A program made the position numbers and the translations under genes. Positions 1 to 11,100 of a stretch of 64,000 nucleotides of DNA are shown in pieces. A model generated the notes under the pieces. The model did not search any database and was not told the origin of the DNA. It was given only the letters and a program-made list of their open reading frames with translations. Numbering within the stretch: position 1 is the first letter of the stretch; the number at the start of each line of letters is the position of its first letter. Source of the DNA: Prasinococcaceae sp. CCMP 1430. Lineage: Eukaryota > Prasinodermophyta > Palmophyllophyceae > Prasinococcales > Prasinococcaceae. The stretch covers positions 274,946 through 338,945 of the forward strand of contig RQSC01000014.1 in assembly GCA_013416795.1 (NCBI GenBank), read 5' to 3'.

Positions 1-786
1 GAGCTCAGCTCGAGCCTGGCGAGCCGCTTCGTGCCGCCCTCGGTTTCGAACTTCTCCGACAGCCAATACTTATGCTCGTTGATCAATTGCTCGGCTGCGT
101 GCACGCTCGACGATCTTCTCTTCGAGCCCGTCGCCGAGCACACCGCCCGCTACTACATCGCCTCGGTGCTATGCCTACTCGAGTTCCTGCACCGCGAGGG
201 CGTGGTGTTCCGCGGGGTGTGCGCCGACACGCTGCTGGTGGACACCGGCGGACACTTGCAGGCGCTCGACTTTCGCTTCGCAAAGCGCCCCGGGGACGCC
301 GCTGAGGGGCGCACGTTCACGCTATGCGGCGCGCCCGACTACTTGGCGCCGGAGGTCATCAATGGCGGCGGCCACGGTGCCGCAGCGGATATGTGGTCGC
401 TTGGCGTGCTGCTTTTCTTGATGCTTAGCGGCGACCTGCCCTTCGGCGCGCACGGCGAAGACGAGATGAAGGTGTACAACCGCATCGTCGCTCGCGACTT
501 CCGCACGCCCACGACCTGGTCGACGGCTGTCATCGACCTCATTGACCGCCTCCTCACCACGGACGAGCGCGAGCGCATCACGCTGCACCAGGCCAAGGCG
601 CATGCGTTCTTCAAAGGCATGGACTGGGACGCGCTGGACGGCTTCCGCTCCTCGGTGCCGGCGGAAGCTGCGGACCGCGTTGAGAGGGTGATCGAGGCCA
701 AGCAAGCGAACGACGCCCAGAACGAGGACCTCGTGGGCGCTGATGACTACAGCGGCGACGAGGCGTGGTTTGCAGGGCTGTGGTAG
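1..786 (+). CDS. PKG-like (AGC family) pseudokinase, C-terminal part
   Basis: The frame is open to the window edge, so the N-terminus (N-lobe and any regulatory domain) is missing; 261 residues are visible. The C-lobe resembles cGMP-dependent protein kinases: a CGAPDYLAPEV activation-segment end, then GHGAAADMWSLGVLLF, and a C-terminal tail ending WFAGLW. The catalytic loop normally reading YRDLKPEN is FRGVCADT (residues about 70-77), so the catalytic Asp, Lys and Asn are all replaced. The DFG motif is DFR (about 90-92). It is therefore predicted to lack phosphotransfer activity and to act as a scaffold or allosteric partner, as known for other pseudokinases. The substitutions sit inside otherwise well-conserved sequence, which argues against random decay. 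The specific partner is unknown. Confidence 0.85.
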   Translation, partial: ELSSSLASRFVPPSVSNFSDSQYLCSLINCSAACTLDDLLFEPVAEHTARYYIASVLCLLEFLHREGVVFRGVCADTLLVDTGGHLQALDFRFAKRPGDAAEGRTFTLCGAPDYLAPEVINGGGHGAAADMWSLGVLLFLMLSGDLPFGAHGEDEMKVYNRIVARDFRTPTTWSTAVIDLIDRLLTTDERERITLHQAKAHAFFKGMDWDALDGFRSSVPAEAADRVERVIEAKQANDAQNEDLVGADDYSGDEAWFAGLW

Positions 787-1176
787 CGACGAATGCTGAT
801 GCTTCGCTTCTCTCCGCCGAGTCCTGTGCCCTTCCCTATACCATCAATCCCCACCACTCTATAATACGCCCCGTGCGAGGGTTGAACCCGAAGGCACGCG
901 TGCGAACTCAATTAACATTGGACGAATCATTCATCGGTCTGACCGGGTCGGCACAGCACCTACGTCGCCGCCGTGTATGCACTCCCTCCCTCTGGCTCTA
1001 GCTAGAGCTCTCTCTCTCTCTCTAGTACTCTAGCTAGCAACGCAGCAACGTGTGGGCTGAAGAGGCCATGTCCGCACGGAACGCGCGCGAGGGCTATCAG
1101 CATGCTCAGGCGGATGGGGTGTCTGTTGCTCTGGAGCATGAAAGGCCCGAATTTCAGAGAGACACGGGAGCGGAAG
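787..1176. other. Intergenic region with CT repeat
   Basis: Convergent spacer between the pseudokinase and the small lumen-type gene. It holds a 12-bp perfect palindrome (CTCTAGCTAGAG, 996-1007) running straight into a (CT)n tract at about 1008-1023. No coding sequence is supported. Confidence 0.6.
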
Positions 1177-2008
1177 CTACCTGCTGTACTCGAGCTCATA
1201 GAGAGGGTCGAGTTGTTTGGGGAGGCTCTTGGCGACCACGCAATCCTCAACCCGCGGGTCACATGGATCAGGAAGCATCCTATAGTTGCGTTTGTAGAAA
1301 TTGTCCAGTCGCTGCACGGGCGAGGAGCAGGTGTGCGTGGGGATGTGCGAGGGGTGTCAGCGCGAGGTGGGATGGGGGTGGGGTGACGTGTGTTGGGTGT
1401 GGGGGGGTGATGGGAGGGAGGGGGCACATCTGTCGGTGCCGCTGGCGCAGCCGCGCGCGCCTTGTGATAGACTGTACCTTTTGGTCGTTGTAAGCCTTGG
1501 GAAAGAGGGTCGCGACGCCGAGGCATATGCATGGGTCAGGCGGTGCGCTCGGGCCGCGACGAGAAGGCGCACAGCCGCGATGCGCGATGGCAAGCGCGCG
1601 GAAGCGAACGAGCGCACACATCGTTCTCGCGCTCACCTTGTTCTGCTCCGTCCGCGTACGGAGCGACTGAACGAGTGCGCTCGCGTTGGGATCGAAGTCA
1701 GGGTCCGGAAGCAGCGCTTTGCCGCTGCTGGTGCGGGCGCCACCCTCCTGCAGTCCCGGCTGCGCGTCGGCGCGGCCAGGCGTGGTACCGAGCGCTGCGG
1801 CGGCGGCGAGCACCGCAGCTTTAGCGAGCGCGGCCCGCCGCCTGCATGCGCCGCGGCAGGGCTCAGTCGGTGTCCAGTCGCAAGACGCGAGCGCCGCGCG
1901 CCTCCTGCACACCGACGCCAGGGCGCCGCCCGCCGCCCGTGGCGCGCGCACCAGCCGCGATGGCGGCGCACGTGCGCGAAGTCGCAGTTGAGGCTGCGCG
2001 GCGCGCAT
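1177..2008 (-). CDS. Putative thylakoid-lumen protein, 174 aa, with an 18-nt microexon
   Basis: Three exons on the minus strand: 2008-1637, 1495-1478 and 1311-1177, all phase 0 with GT-AG borders. The N-terminus is Arg/Ala-rich and is followed by a twin-Arg motif (CRRRAALAKAAVL), an Ala-rich hydrophobic stretch and a cleavage-like site GRADA before QPG (about residues 55-82), as in Tat-type lumen targeting signals. The mature part contains a charged segment ending TEQNK, the microexon AYNDQK, then RLDNFYKRNYRMLPDP and a Cys pair (DPCDPRVEDC). The reading across the three exons is continuous and charged, unlike the surrounding low-complexity sequence. I do not recognise the family; a small photosystem-associated lumen protein is inferred from targeting only. 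Confidence 0.6.
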
Positions 2009-2250
2009 CGCGCGGGCGCCAAGGGCGGGCTCCTGGCGCGCCTGTGCACAGTGTGGCGTGTGCGGGCCACATGCTCCTTTTTGTTTTGTTTGCTTTTTTG
2101 ACATGGACATGCACGGCGCGGCGTCCGCACCAGACCTCGCACACGAGGCGGTGCTGGCGGCGCGCTGCGTGAGTGGCGGGAAGGGAGGGTGGAGGGGGGG
2201 GGGCGAAGGGTCCATTGGGGTCGAGCCGGCGGGGTGCGGCTTTTGCGGCC
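2009..2250. promoter_or_regulatory. Candidate bidirectional promoter
   Basis: This 242-bp space separates the start codons of two divergent genes, the lumen-type gene on the minus strand and COQ3 on the plus strand. It contains a T-rich patch at about 2080-2100 in an otherwise GC-rich setting. Its promoter role is inferred from position only. Confidence 0.35.
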
Positions 2251-3510
2251 ATGTGGCTGGGCGCGCGCACCGCCGCCGCGGCGTTGTCGTCAGCATCGGC
2301 GGCAGTGGCGAGCGCGGCGGCGGGTGCGGCAGTGGCGGCACGAGGGGGGCGTGTGAGCGAGAGGCGCGTCGCAGGCGTGCTTGCCGCGGCCCGAGATGCG
2401 CAGACGAGGGGATTCGCCGGAGTGGATGGTAAAGAGGGGAATGAGCGCGGCCACAGCGTCGGTGGGGCCGCCGCCGCCGCCGACACTGCCGCCGCATCTG
2501 CTAAGACCGTCGACGCCGCGGAGATCTCCAAGTTTGCAGCGATGGCAGCGCAGTGGTGGGATGCAGATGGCGCTTTCAAGCCCCTGCTCCAGATGAGCGC
2601 GCCGCGCGTAGCCTTCCTGCGTGCTGCAGCGTGCAGGCACTTCGGGCGAGGTGCGTCGACCGCGTGAGCACGTTCATGTGCGCGCGTGCGTGCCTTTGCG
2701 TACTGTGCAGATTGCGCCCAGCGCTGACGCCCAACATCCACCCCGCAACCCACGCAGACCGCGACGCGCTGCGGCCACTCGACGGACTGCGCGTGCTCGA
2801 CGTGGGATGTGGCGGCGGGCTGCTGGCAGAGCCGCTCGCGCGGCTGGGAGCGCGCATGACTGCGGTCGATGCCGCGAGCGAGAGCGTCACCGTCGCCAAG
2901 GCGCACGCGGCTGAGTCTGACTCAGAGCTCGTGAGGGGCATTGAGTACTTGGGCGTGCCGGCCGAGGAGCTGGTAGCGGAGGGGAGGAATTTTGACCTAG
3001 TCACGAGCCTGGAGGTCATCGAGCACGTCAAGGACCCACAGGAGGTGAGAGCGGGTCGTCGTTGGCGTTGGCGTGGGTGTGCTCGCGCGTGTGTGTGGTG
3101 AGTGGTGGGGTCTGGATGGGAGGGGTGATACTGCTCATGTCTAGCGAAGAAATGCATGTGTGCGAGGGGCTGACATGGTGGCGTCTGGGTTGACCTGCGC
3201 GCAGTTTCTGCGGGTGCTCCGGCGGCTGGTGGCGCCCGGCGGCGCGATGGCTCTGTCGACCATCAATCGCACACCGCGCTCGTATGCGATGGCCATCGGC
3301 GCGGCCGAGCACGTGCTCGGCATGGTGCCGGAGGGCACGCACGAGTGGCACAAGTTCGTCGCGCCGGAAGAGCTCGCGGCCATGCTCGCGCGAGCTGACG
3401 CGGAGATGGTCGAGCTGGCGGGCATCGAGTACAGCGTGCTGGGGGGGAGGTGGGCACTGTCGGACGACACGGGGGTCAACTACATCTGCTTCGCCACGCC
3501 AGCGAGATGA
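2251..3510 (+). CDS. COQ3: Ubiquinone biosynthesis O-methyltransferase COQ3
   Basis: SAM-dependent O-methyltransferase of mitochondrial ubiquinone synthesis, methylating polyprenyl catechol intermediates. Exons: 2251-2650, 2758-3044 and 3205-3510, with introns of 107 and 160 nt. The ATG at 2251 opens an Ala/Arg-rich presequence fitting mitochondrial import. The catalytic domain begins EISKFAAMAAQWWD, carries SAM motif I LDVGCGGGLL, then DLVTSLEVIEHV, and the family signature GTHEWHKFVAPEEL near the C-terminus, ending FATPAR. Spacing of the motifs matches UbiG/COQ3. An in-frame upstream GTG at 2173 is less likely to be the start. Confidence 0.92.
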
Positions 3511-3711
3511 TCCTGTACACTTGTCACTTGTACACATGAAACGATGAGTCATTTGTTTGCTGTCCGTTTGTCTTTGTATTTCTAGGAGCAGGCGCGATGC
3601 CGCTTCGCCACAGCCCGCGCCACGGCGGGCGCGGGGCGGGGCGCACGGCGGTGGTGGCGGCCGGTCGCGGGTGCGGTGGAGGGATTCGGGCGCCGTCGCG
3701 GGCGGAAGGGC

Positions 3712-4791
3712 ATGCCGGTCGCCGCAGCGGCCACGCTTGTGGCGGCGGACGCGTCCCTGCGCGCTGCCCGGGCGCCGTCACGTCGTGCGGCCGCTGGTGC
3801 GGCCGCTGCGAGCGCGGCGGCGGCGTACCTGCTGCTCGTGCGCGTGCTGCGCTACCGGCGCGTCGCGCGCATCGCGCAGCTCGGCGGCACGTGACGCCGG
3901 GGAGCAAGCACTTCCGATGGCTGGCGAACGCTCCCAAAACGCTCGAGATGCCATGGCTGGACGGCAAGGCCATCGAGCTTGGCTTTTTCCGCACGTTCGC
4001 TGTGCCCACCATCGCGCGGCTGCTTTTGGCGACCGACGAGTTCAAGCGCGACGCCGACAAGCGCGCAGAAGGCACGGACATTGTCTCGCCTGAGTCTGTG
4101 GAGCGGTCCAGCGAAAGTACGCGCGGCGAGGCCACCCTGCGCCGCCTCTTAGCCGTCCGTGGCAAGGACGAACTCTCGAAGAGCGACTACCTCTACATCC
4201 TATCCATCTTTGTCCTCGAGCCGCGCATGTGGATCGATGCGTACGAGTGGCGGCCCCTGCACAAGCATGAGCTCATCGCGCGCTGCAATTACTGGATAGA
4301 GGTGAGTCGCGCCGCGCTCGTCGCTGCCTGTCGCTGGCTGCGCACGCGCGTAGGAGTGCCATGCTGACGGAGCTCGCGCCTCCGTACCCGCGCGTGCCCT
4401 CGCCCGTACGCCTGCCTGCCCGGGCACGCGCCGGCAGGAGGGCAAGCGCATGGGCATACCCGACATCCCCGCGACTCTCGAGGAGTTCCAGGTGTTCCAG
4501 CAGACGTACGAGGCGCAGCATATGCGCTTTCACCCGGACAGCCGCACTCTCTCTCTGGACGCCATCGATGTGTTCGCGCACGGCCTGCTGCCGCGCTGGA
4601 TAGTGCGTCTCTGCCTGCCCGCGTTGCGCACCGCGGTGCTGGCACTTCTCGAGCCGCGCGTGGTGGCTGCGCTTGGGTTCAAGCAGCCGCCCGCGTCCGC
4701 GCGCGCGGCGTGCCGCGGCGCGCTGCGCCTGCGAGGGTGGCTCGTGCGCCACTTCCTGCTGCCGCGGGCCGACGGGCGAGCCGAGACGTGA
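3712..4791 (+). CDS. MpaB/latex-clearing-protein (DUF2236) family oxygenase, frame broken
   Basis: The family is related to ER-bound oxygenase MpaB and rubber oxygenase Lcp and is haem-dependent where characterised. The segment WLANAPKTLEMPWLDGKAIE through LSIFVLEPRMWIDAYEWRPL matches it well, with MGIPDIP and a YEAQHMRFHPDS block in the next exon. Exons: 3712-4301 and 4438-4791. The N-terminal membrane segment and basic stretch (AAYLLLVRVLRYRRVARIAQ) lie in a different frame and hit TGA at 3892-3894, while the rest continues in the neighbouring frame. A one-base error, or a real frameshift between about 3880 and 3905, is the simplest explanation. The start ATG at 3712 is chosen because it precedes the hydrophobic N-terminus. 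Confidence 0.75.
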
Positions 4792-5118
4792 ACGACACAG
4801 GCGCTTTGTACTGTAACCCGACTGTATTTTGAAATCCACTTTGCGTCTCAAGACGAATGAAATATGACGTGGATGAAACGCAGAGTCCCTCTCGAAATTG
4901 TGGTATTCTGTGATTTATATCAAACCCGATGACATGCGATCAGCACTCTGCGCCTGTGCCGCGCGCGCAGCAGCCGCCGAGGGCGGGTGGCGGGGTGGGG
5001 AGTCGCCCGCGCGCGCGGCCGCCGGCGGCTTCGCTGCGATTGAGCGGGCTGGCAGCGGCAGGCGTCGCCGGGGTGTGGGAGGAGGAGGCAGAGGGCGGGG
5101 GTGGGGGAGCGGGGGCCG

Positions 5119-8100
5119 ATGGAGCGGCAGGGATATGAGCTCGCGGCGGCAGCTCATGAGGCGTGCGCGGGGGGTGGGGGCGCCGATGCTGCGCAGCGCC
5201 GCGCGGTCGCGCTCATCCGTGCCGCTCCGGCGTGCGTTTCGCGCGAGCACGCCGCGTCGCTGGGGCGCGCGGTGCGCGCACTGTGCGCTGAGGGCGGCGA
5301 GGACGGCGAGGCCTTCCGCGCAGCGCTCCTAAAGATAGGGGCCAAGGCAGCAGCAGCGCTGCCTGCGACGTCGCCGCCGGCTGCGCGGGTCGCGCTCGTG
5401 CGCTGGGTGGCGTACGCTGCTGCCGGTGATGGCGCAGACGTTTCGGCCGCCATAGCCACGCACACGGCCATGCTTGGCCAGATGTGGCGCACGGAGGGCG
5501 ACTGCAAGTACGTGCTGCGTGTCGCCCTCGCGCCGATTTGCGCGTAGAATAGCGATCGTGCGCGATAGCGTGTGCGGGCGTGCTCATTGTCCGCGCAATA
5601 GCCGGCTGACAGCGTGCATGCGCTCGCGCTCGTGCTCCACGTCGCTTGTGCGCCATTTCGCGCGAGCAGGGCGTGGCGCGCGGCGTGCGGTGCGCTGTCT
5701 TCGTTGCTGCGCGGCCGCCCGGCGCTCGTGGATGCGTACGTCGCAGCTGCGACTACGGGTGTCGCAAAGGGCGACCCGTCGCTCGTGGCGGCGCTCGCCG
5801 AGGCTTGGCGGCAGTGCGGCGGCACTGCGCCAGCACCCGCAGAGGCGATGGAGGCACTGCTCGCTTGCTGGTCGAAGCACGTGGCGGGAGCGGCGGCGCC
5901 CGTGGCTGAGGCAATCGATGCCTTTGCGCCACTCCTGTCGCTGGCGCCTGCCGAAGTGATGGACGCCACCGTAGCGCCCGCGCTGTGCAAGGCCATCAAA
6001 AAGAGCCCCCTGCTGGGAACCAGTGCCGCCGCGGGCGCGGTCGGCTTTGGCGGTGTGCGGGCGCGCGGCAACGTGGGCGGCTGTGTCGTCTCACTTGCGC
6101 AGGCGCTGGTGCCGGCCTGTCGTCATGCCAACGCGGAAGCGCGCGCAAGTGCGCTGCGCGCCTTGCGAGCTCTCGCCGCCGCAGCGTGTGCGTCGGGTGC
6201 AGAGGCTTCTGCGGCGTTCGCCGCCGAGGTCGTGGCCGGGCTTGAAGTCAAGCCCAAGCCCACTGACGTCAAGCAGCGTGCAGCGACATACACGTGCGCC
6301 GGTGTGGGTGCCGCGTGCTACGGGGGCGCCGCAGGCTCGCCGCCCCAAGCTGTGCTCGAAGGCGCGCTCGACGCGCTCGCAGCTCAGTGCGCAGCCGAGA
6401 AAAATGAGGACGCGCGCGTCGCTCTGGTCGAGGCCATCGAAGCGTGGCTCGGCGCTTGCGGCGAGGGTGGCGCTGGCGCGCTTTCACAGGCCCTTGTGGG
6501 CGCATTGGTGGCAGGGGCGGAAAGCAAGGGCGATTCCGGTCGACGCGCGTTTCTGCGCTGCGCGCACCGAGCGGCAGTCGCATGCGCGCCTGCTGCCGCG
6601 GGTGAGCTCGCGCCGCTCGTGCCATCGCTGGTGAAGACGGCACAGTCGGCCGCATCCAAGCCGGCATTCCGCGGCGACGGCGCGCACGCGCTCGCCGCGT
6701 TGCTCCGCGTGGGCCTGCTGACCCCCGGCGCCCTCGCTGGCAAGAACGTGTTCGCGGAGACGGTGCTTGCTAAGGATGGTGTGCTGTTGGCAGCGGCCAC
6801 TGCCGCCAAGTTCGCCGACGCGGAGGCGCTGGCGCTGTTGGACGCCTGTCGCTGTACATCGCTCGCTGCGTCCAATGTCGAGCTCAAGGTCCCCGCAGCT
6901 GCGACTGCCGCTGCCCACAGGCTTCTCGCGCTATTGGCTGTGCACCCGCGCGCACGCGTGCAAGCGAGCGCGCTGGCGGCGCTCGCTGAGGCTGCTTCTG
7001 GGCGCGCCGACGTCACGGAAGCCCTTCTGATCGACCTGAAGCACTGGATGGACGTCTATGGCGCGCGTGCACACGAAGGTGCCGCTACCGCCACCGAGGC
7101 GGTACTGTTTGCGCTCGACGATGACAGTGACGACGAGGCCGCGCCCTCGCCTCTGGCATTCGAGCGGGCGCTGTGGGCAGCTGCATGCCCGGCGAAGGGC
7201 GCAAGAACGGGCACAAGCTCCACGGCCGGCGCGGTGCCAGTTGTCGCTTCCGGCGTGGGAGCGTTCGTCGCGTTCTTGCTTGCTGCAGGCCACCCGACCG
7301 TGGCGAAGGCCAAGGTGAGCAAGCGTGTGTGGAAGCACGTCGTGCGCGCGTATGGCCACGCATCAGACGATGCCGTCGCCCTGGTGGATGCGTCGCTCCA
7401 GGTGCTCGCAGCGGACGGCGGCCCTCTGTTTGCGGCCGATTCAACGACACGCGCAGCGGCGGGCGGGGCGCTTGGGGGGCTGGTGGCTATCGCAGGGGAA
7501 AAAGGCGGCGTGGCCGTGTCTGCACGCCTTGCCAAGGTGACGGCGTCGGCCGCCGACGCGCATGCCGCGCTAACCGAGGGTGAGATTGTCTCGTACAATA
7601 CACCGCCCACCGTGCTACCTGAAGAGATGATGAGTGCCTCAGCCGTGGCAGCCATGGCCGCTGCCGACACTGGACTAGTAGCCGTGTCCAAGGGGGAAGA
7701 AAAGAAGGAAAAGAAGCCTAGCATCCTGGTACGCATGTCGCCGTGCTTTTGCGCGCATCCGCCTGCGCCCGGCCCGCCCCGCGCGTGCGAGCCTGCGCGT
7801 GCAGGGTAGGTGATCGCGTCATTGCTGACTGGGCCTCGCACTCATTCCACGTAGGCCAAGATGGACAAGGCCAAGTCTAAGAAAGACAAGAAGGACAAGC
7901 CGACCAAGTCGAGTGGACTTATGAGCAAGGACAGGAGCGCGGCGTCGGCTGCGGCAGCCTCCGCGGGCAAAAAGACCGACAAGGAGCTCCACCGCGAGGC
8001 GCGGCTCAAGGAGCAAGCCGAAAACACCAGGAAGGTTGAGGAGGTCACATTCGCGTTGCGATGCGCGCTGAGCGGCGCGGCACGAGTGTGCGTGCTCGCC

Positions 8101-11100
8101 CCGGCTGTCGTGCGCCATGGCGACACGCTAGCAAGCCTCGCAGACGCCATTGGGCCCTTCGTGGGCTCACGCGTGGTCGGTGCCGAAGGCGTGACTGCCG
8201 CAGCGGCATTGCTGGCCGCACTCCCTGGCATGCGCGCCGCCGCACACGACATGGCCGTGGCGCTACGTCTGGCGTGCGGCGACAAGACCACCGCTACTAC
8301 CCTCGCCGATGAGCCGTGCGCGCTGGCCGGCCTGCTCGCGCTCGTGCGGGCGTGTGGCCTCGCAGAGGACCCCACGTCATTCTATCCGCCACCCTCGATT
8401 GCCCAGCCAATGGCAGCTGCCGCGTTCGCCTTCATTTTCCCGGCGCTCGACAGCGTGCTTCGCGCACCGCTGGCGAGCGCGCTCACACGCCCCTCGTTGG
8501 CAATGGTCGGGCTGCACTCGGCACCGGGCTCGCCCGTGCCACGCGCGGCGATGCTGACCGCGTGCCTGTGCGCCCTTCACGCCTCGCCGGGACTGGCGAC
8601 ATCGATGCTGCCCGTGCTCTGTCGCCTGTGTGAGGGCCTCGACGAGGCGGACCTTCTGCTTGCTCTTGAAGGTGCGCTCGACTCCGAGGTTGCGGTGCGT
8701 GCCACCGCACTGCAGGCGCTTGCGCGTGTGCCTGTTCTCGAGTCGGGTACCGCCAACTCCGACGCGCGCGTTGCGGCGCGCCTCTTTTTGGCATGCCACG
8801 ACGAGGAGGATGCGAACGTGGAATACGCCGAAGTCGCCTGGAAGGCGTACGGTCACGCGCTCGATGCCGACGGCGCAAGGGAGCTGCTGGCGCTCCTGCG
8901 CCATCCCTCGGCTGCGGCGCGTTCCGCTGCTGCTGAGGCGCTCGCGACGGCGCTCGAGGACGGGGGCGTGGGCCTGCCCGTCAAGGACGCGCTGTCGACC
9001 GTCTTTGCCGATTACACACAACACGGTGGCGGGTTGGTGTCCGCGCGCCTGGGCACCGCCGAGGCGCTCACGAGCCTCGCGACGCTCATGGGCCCCGCCG
9101 AGCTTCCTGTGGTCGCGGCCTTCCTCCTGGGCCGTGGACTGAGCGACGCCGACGAGGGGGTGCGCGCGCGTATGATCGATGCAGGTGTGGCGGTGATCGA
9201 CGCGGGCGGGTCGGAGGGCGCCAACGCGTTGCTGCCCATATTCGACCGCTTCACGCAAGCAGGCCAGGCAGAGGGCATGAGCGTCGAAATGTACGACGTG
9301 GTGCGCGAGGGCGTGACGGTCTTGCTCGGCGCGCTGGCCAAGCACCTGCCAAAGGGTGACCCGCGCGTTGTCGAGATAGCGCACCTACTGCTCGACGTAC
9401 TCACCACACCCTCGGAGTCCGTCCAGCGCTCGGTGGCCGCCTGCCTGCCACCGCTCATGCCGGCGCTCACCGACAAGTCAAACGAGATTACCGCTGACCT
9501 GCTGAAGATGCTGCTGAAGAGCTCGAAATTCGCCGACCGCAAGGGGGCGGCCTTTGGCATCGCGGGTGCCGTCAAGGGCCTGGGAATCAGCGCGCTGAAG
9601 GCGCATGGCATCATGGACGCCATCAAGGCCGCAGCTGCCGACACCGACAAGAGCGCGAGCATCGGGCGCGAGGGCTCCATGTTTGCGATCCAGGCACTCT
9701 CGGAGAGCTTGGGCAGGCTGTTTGAGCCGTACGTCATGCACGTGATGCCGCTCATCCTGACGTGCCTGGGCGATGGCATGAAGTCGGTGCGCGAGGCCTC
9801 GCGCGGTGCCGCACAGGCCATCATGGCCAAGCTCAGCGCACAGGGCGTCAAGCTGGTCATGCCCTCGCTCCTGAAGGGCCTTGATGATGACGCGTGGCGC
9901 ACCAAGCAAGGCTCTTGCCAGCTGCTGGGCTCGATGGCGCACCTCGCGCCCAAGCAACTTGGCGCGGCGCTTCCGAAGATCGTGCCCAAGCTCGCGGAGG
10001 CGCTGCAGGACACGCATGAGAAAGTGTCCAAGGCAGCCAAGGTTGCCCTCAAGGAAATTGGAGGCGTCATTCGCAACCCTGAGGTGGCCGCGCTGGTGTC
10101 CACGCTCATTTCGGCCATTGCGAATCCCGCTGAAAAGACTGCCAAATGCCTCGACTCGCTGTTGCGGACGGTCTTCGTCAACAGCGTAGACCCGGCATCG
10201 CTGGCGCTCATCGTTCCCGTGCTCTGCCGTGGCATGCGCGAGCGCAGGCCCGAGGACAAGCGAAAGGCCTGTCGCGTGGTGGGCAACATCACCGCGCTGG
10301 TCACCGACAGCAAGGACCTGCTGCCATACCTGGATAGCATCTCGCCCGAGCTGCGGAAGGCAGTGCTCGACCCCATTCCCGACGTGCGCGCCACCGCCGC
10401 CAAGGCGCTGGGCTCGCTGCTCGAGGGCGTGGGCCAGGACGCCTTCCCCGACCTCTTCGAGTGGCTGCTCTCCGCGCTGTCCAGCGAGGTGTCATCCGTG
10501 GAGCGCACGGGAGCTGCGCAGGGCCTCGCTGAGGTGTGCTGCGCTCTCGGGCTTGACGCGCTGGACGGCCTGCTGCCCGAGATTGAGTCGCGTTGCGCCG
10601 ACAAGAACGCCAACGTGCGTGAGGGTGCCATGGGCATGTGGATGTACCTCCCGGTGGCGCTGGGAGACCTCTTCGAGCCGTACATCGAGCGCTGCCTGCC
10701 GTTCTTGCTCGATGGTCTGGCGGACGAGGCGGAGGCCGTGCGTGAGATAGCGCTGTGCGGCGGGCGAAACATCGTCAACCTGTACGCGCACTCGAGCATG
10801 CCGCTGCTCCTGCCAACCATGACGGACGGCCTGTTCAGCGACAGCTGGCGCATCCGCCAGGCGAGCGTTGAGCTGCTGGGCATGCTGCTGTTCCGCGTGT
10901 CGGGCATGAGCGGCAAGATCCAAACCAGTGCCGACTCTGACGACGAGGACATCTCAGGCGCGTCCCAGGCGCAGGCGATTGCCGAGGCGCTCGGCCCCGA
11001 GGCGCGGCAGCGCGTGCTGGCCGCCATTTACATCGCACGCTCCGACGTGGCCATCACCGTGCGCCAGCAATCGCTGCACGTGTGGAAGACCATCGTCAGC

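Noticed and set aside
9012-11027. Long antisense open frame (671 codons) within GCN1
   Set aside because: Ser/Arg-rich shadow caused by GC-biased codon use; GCN1 on the other strand is clearly homologous.
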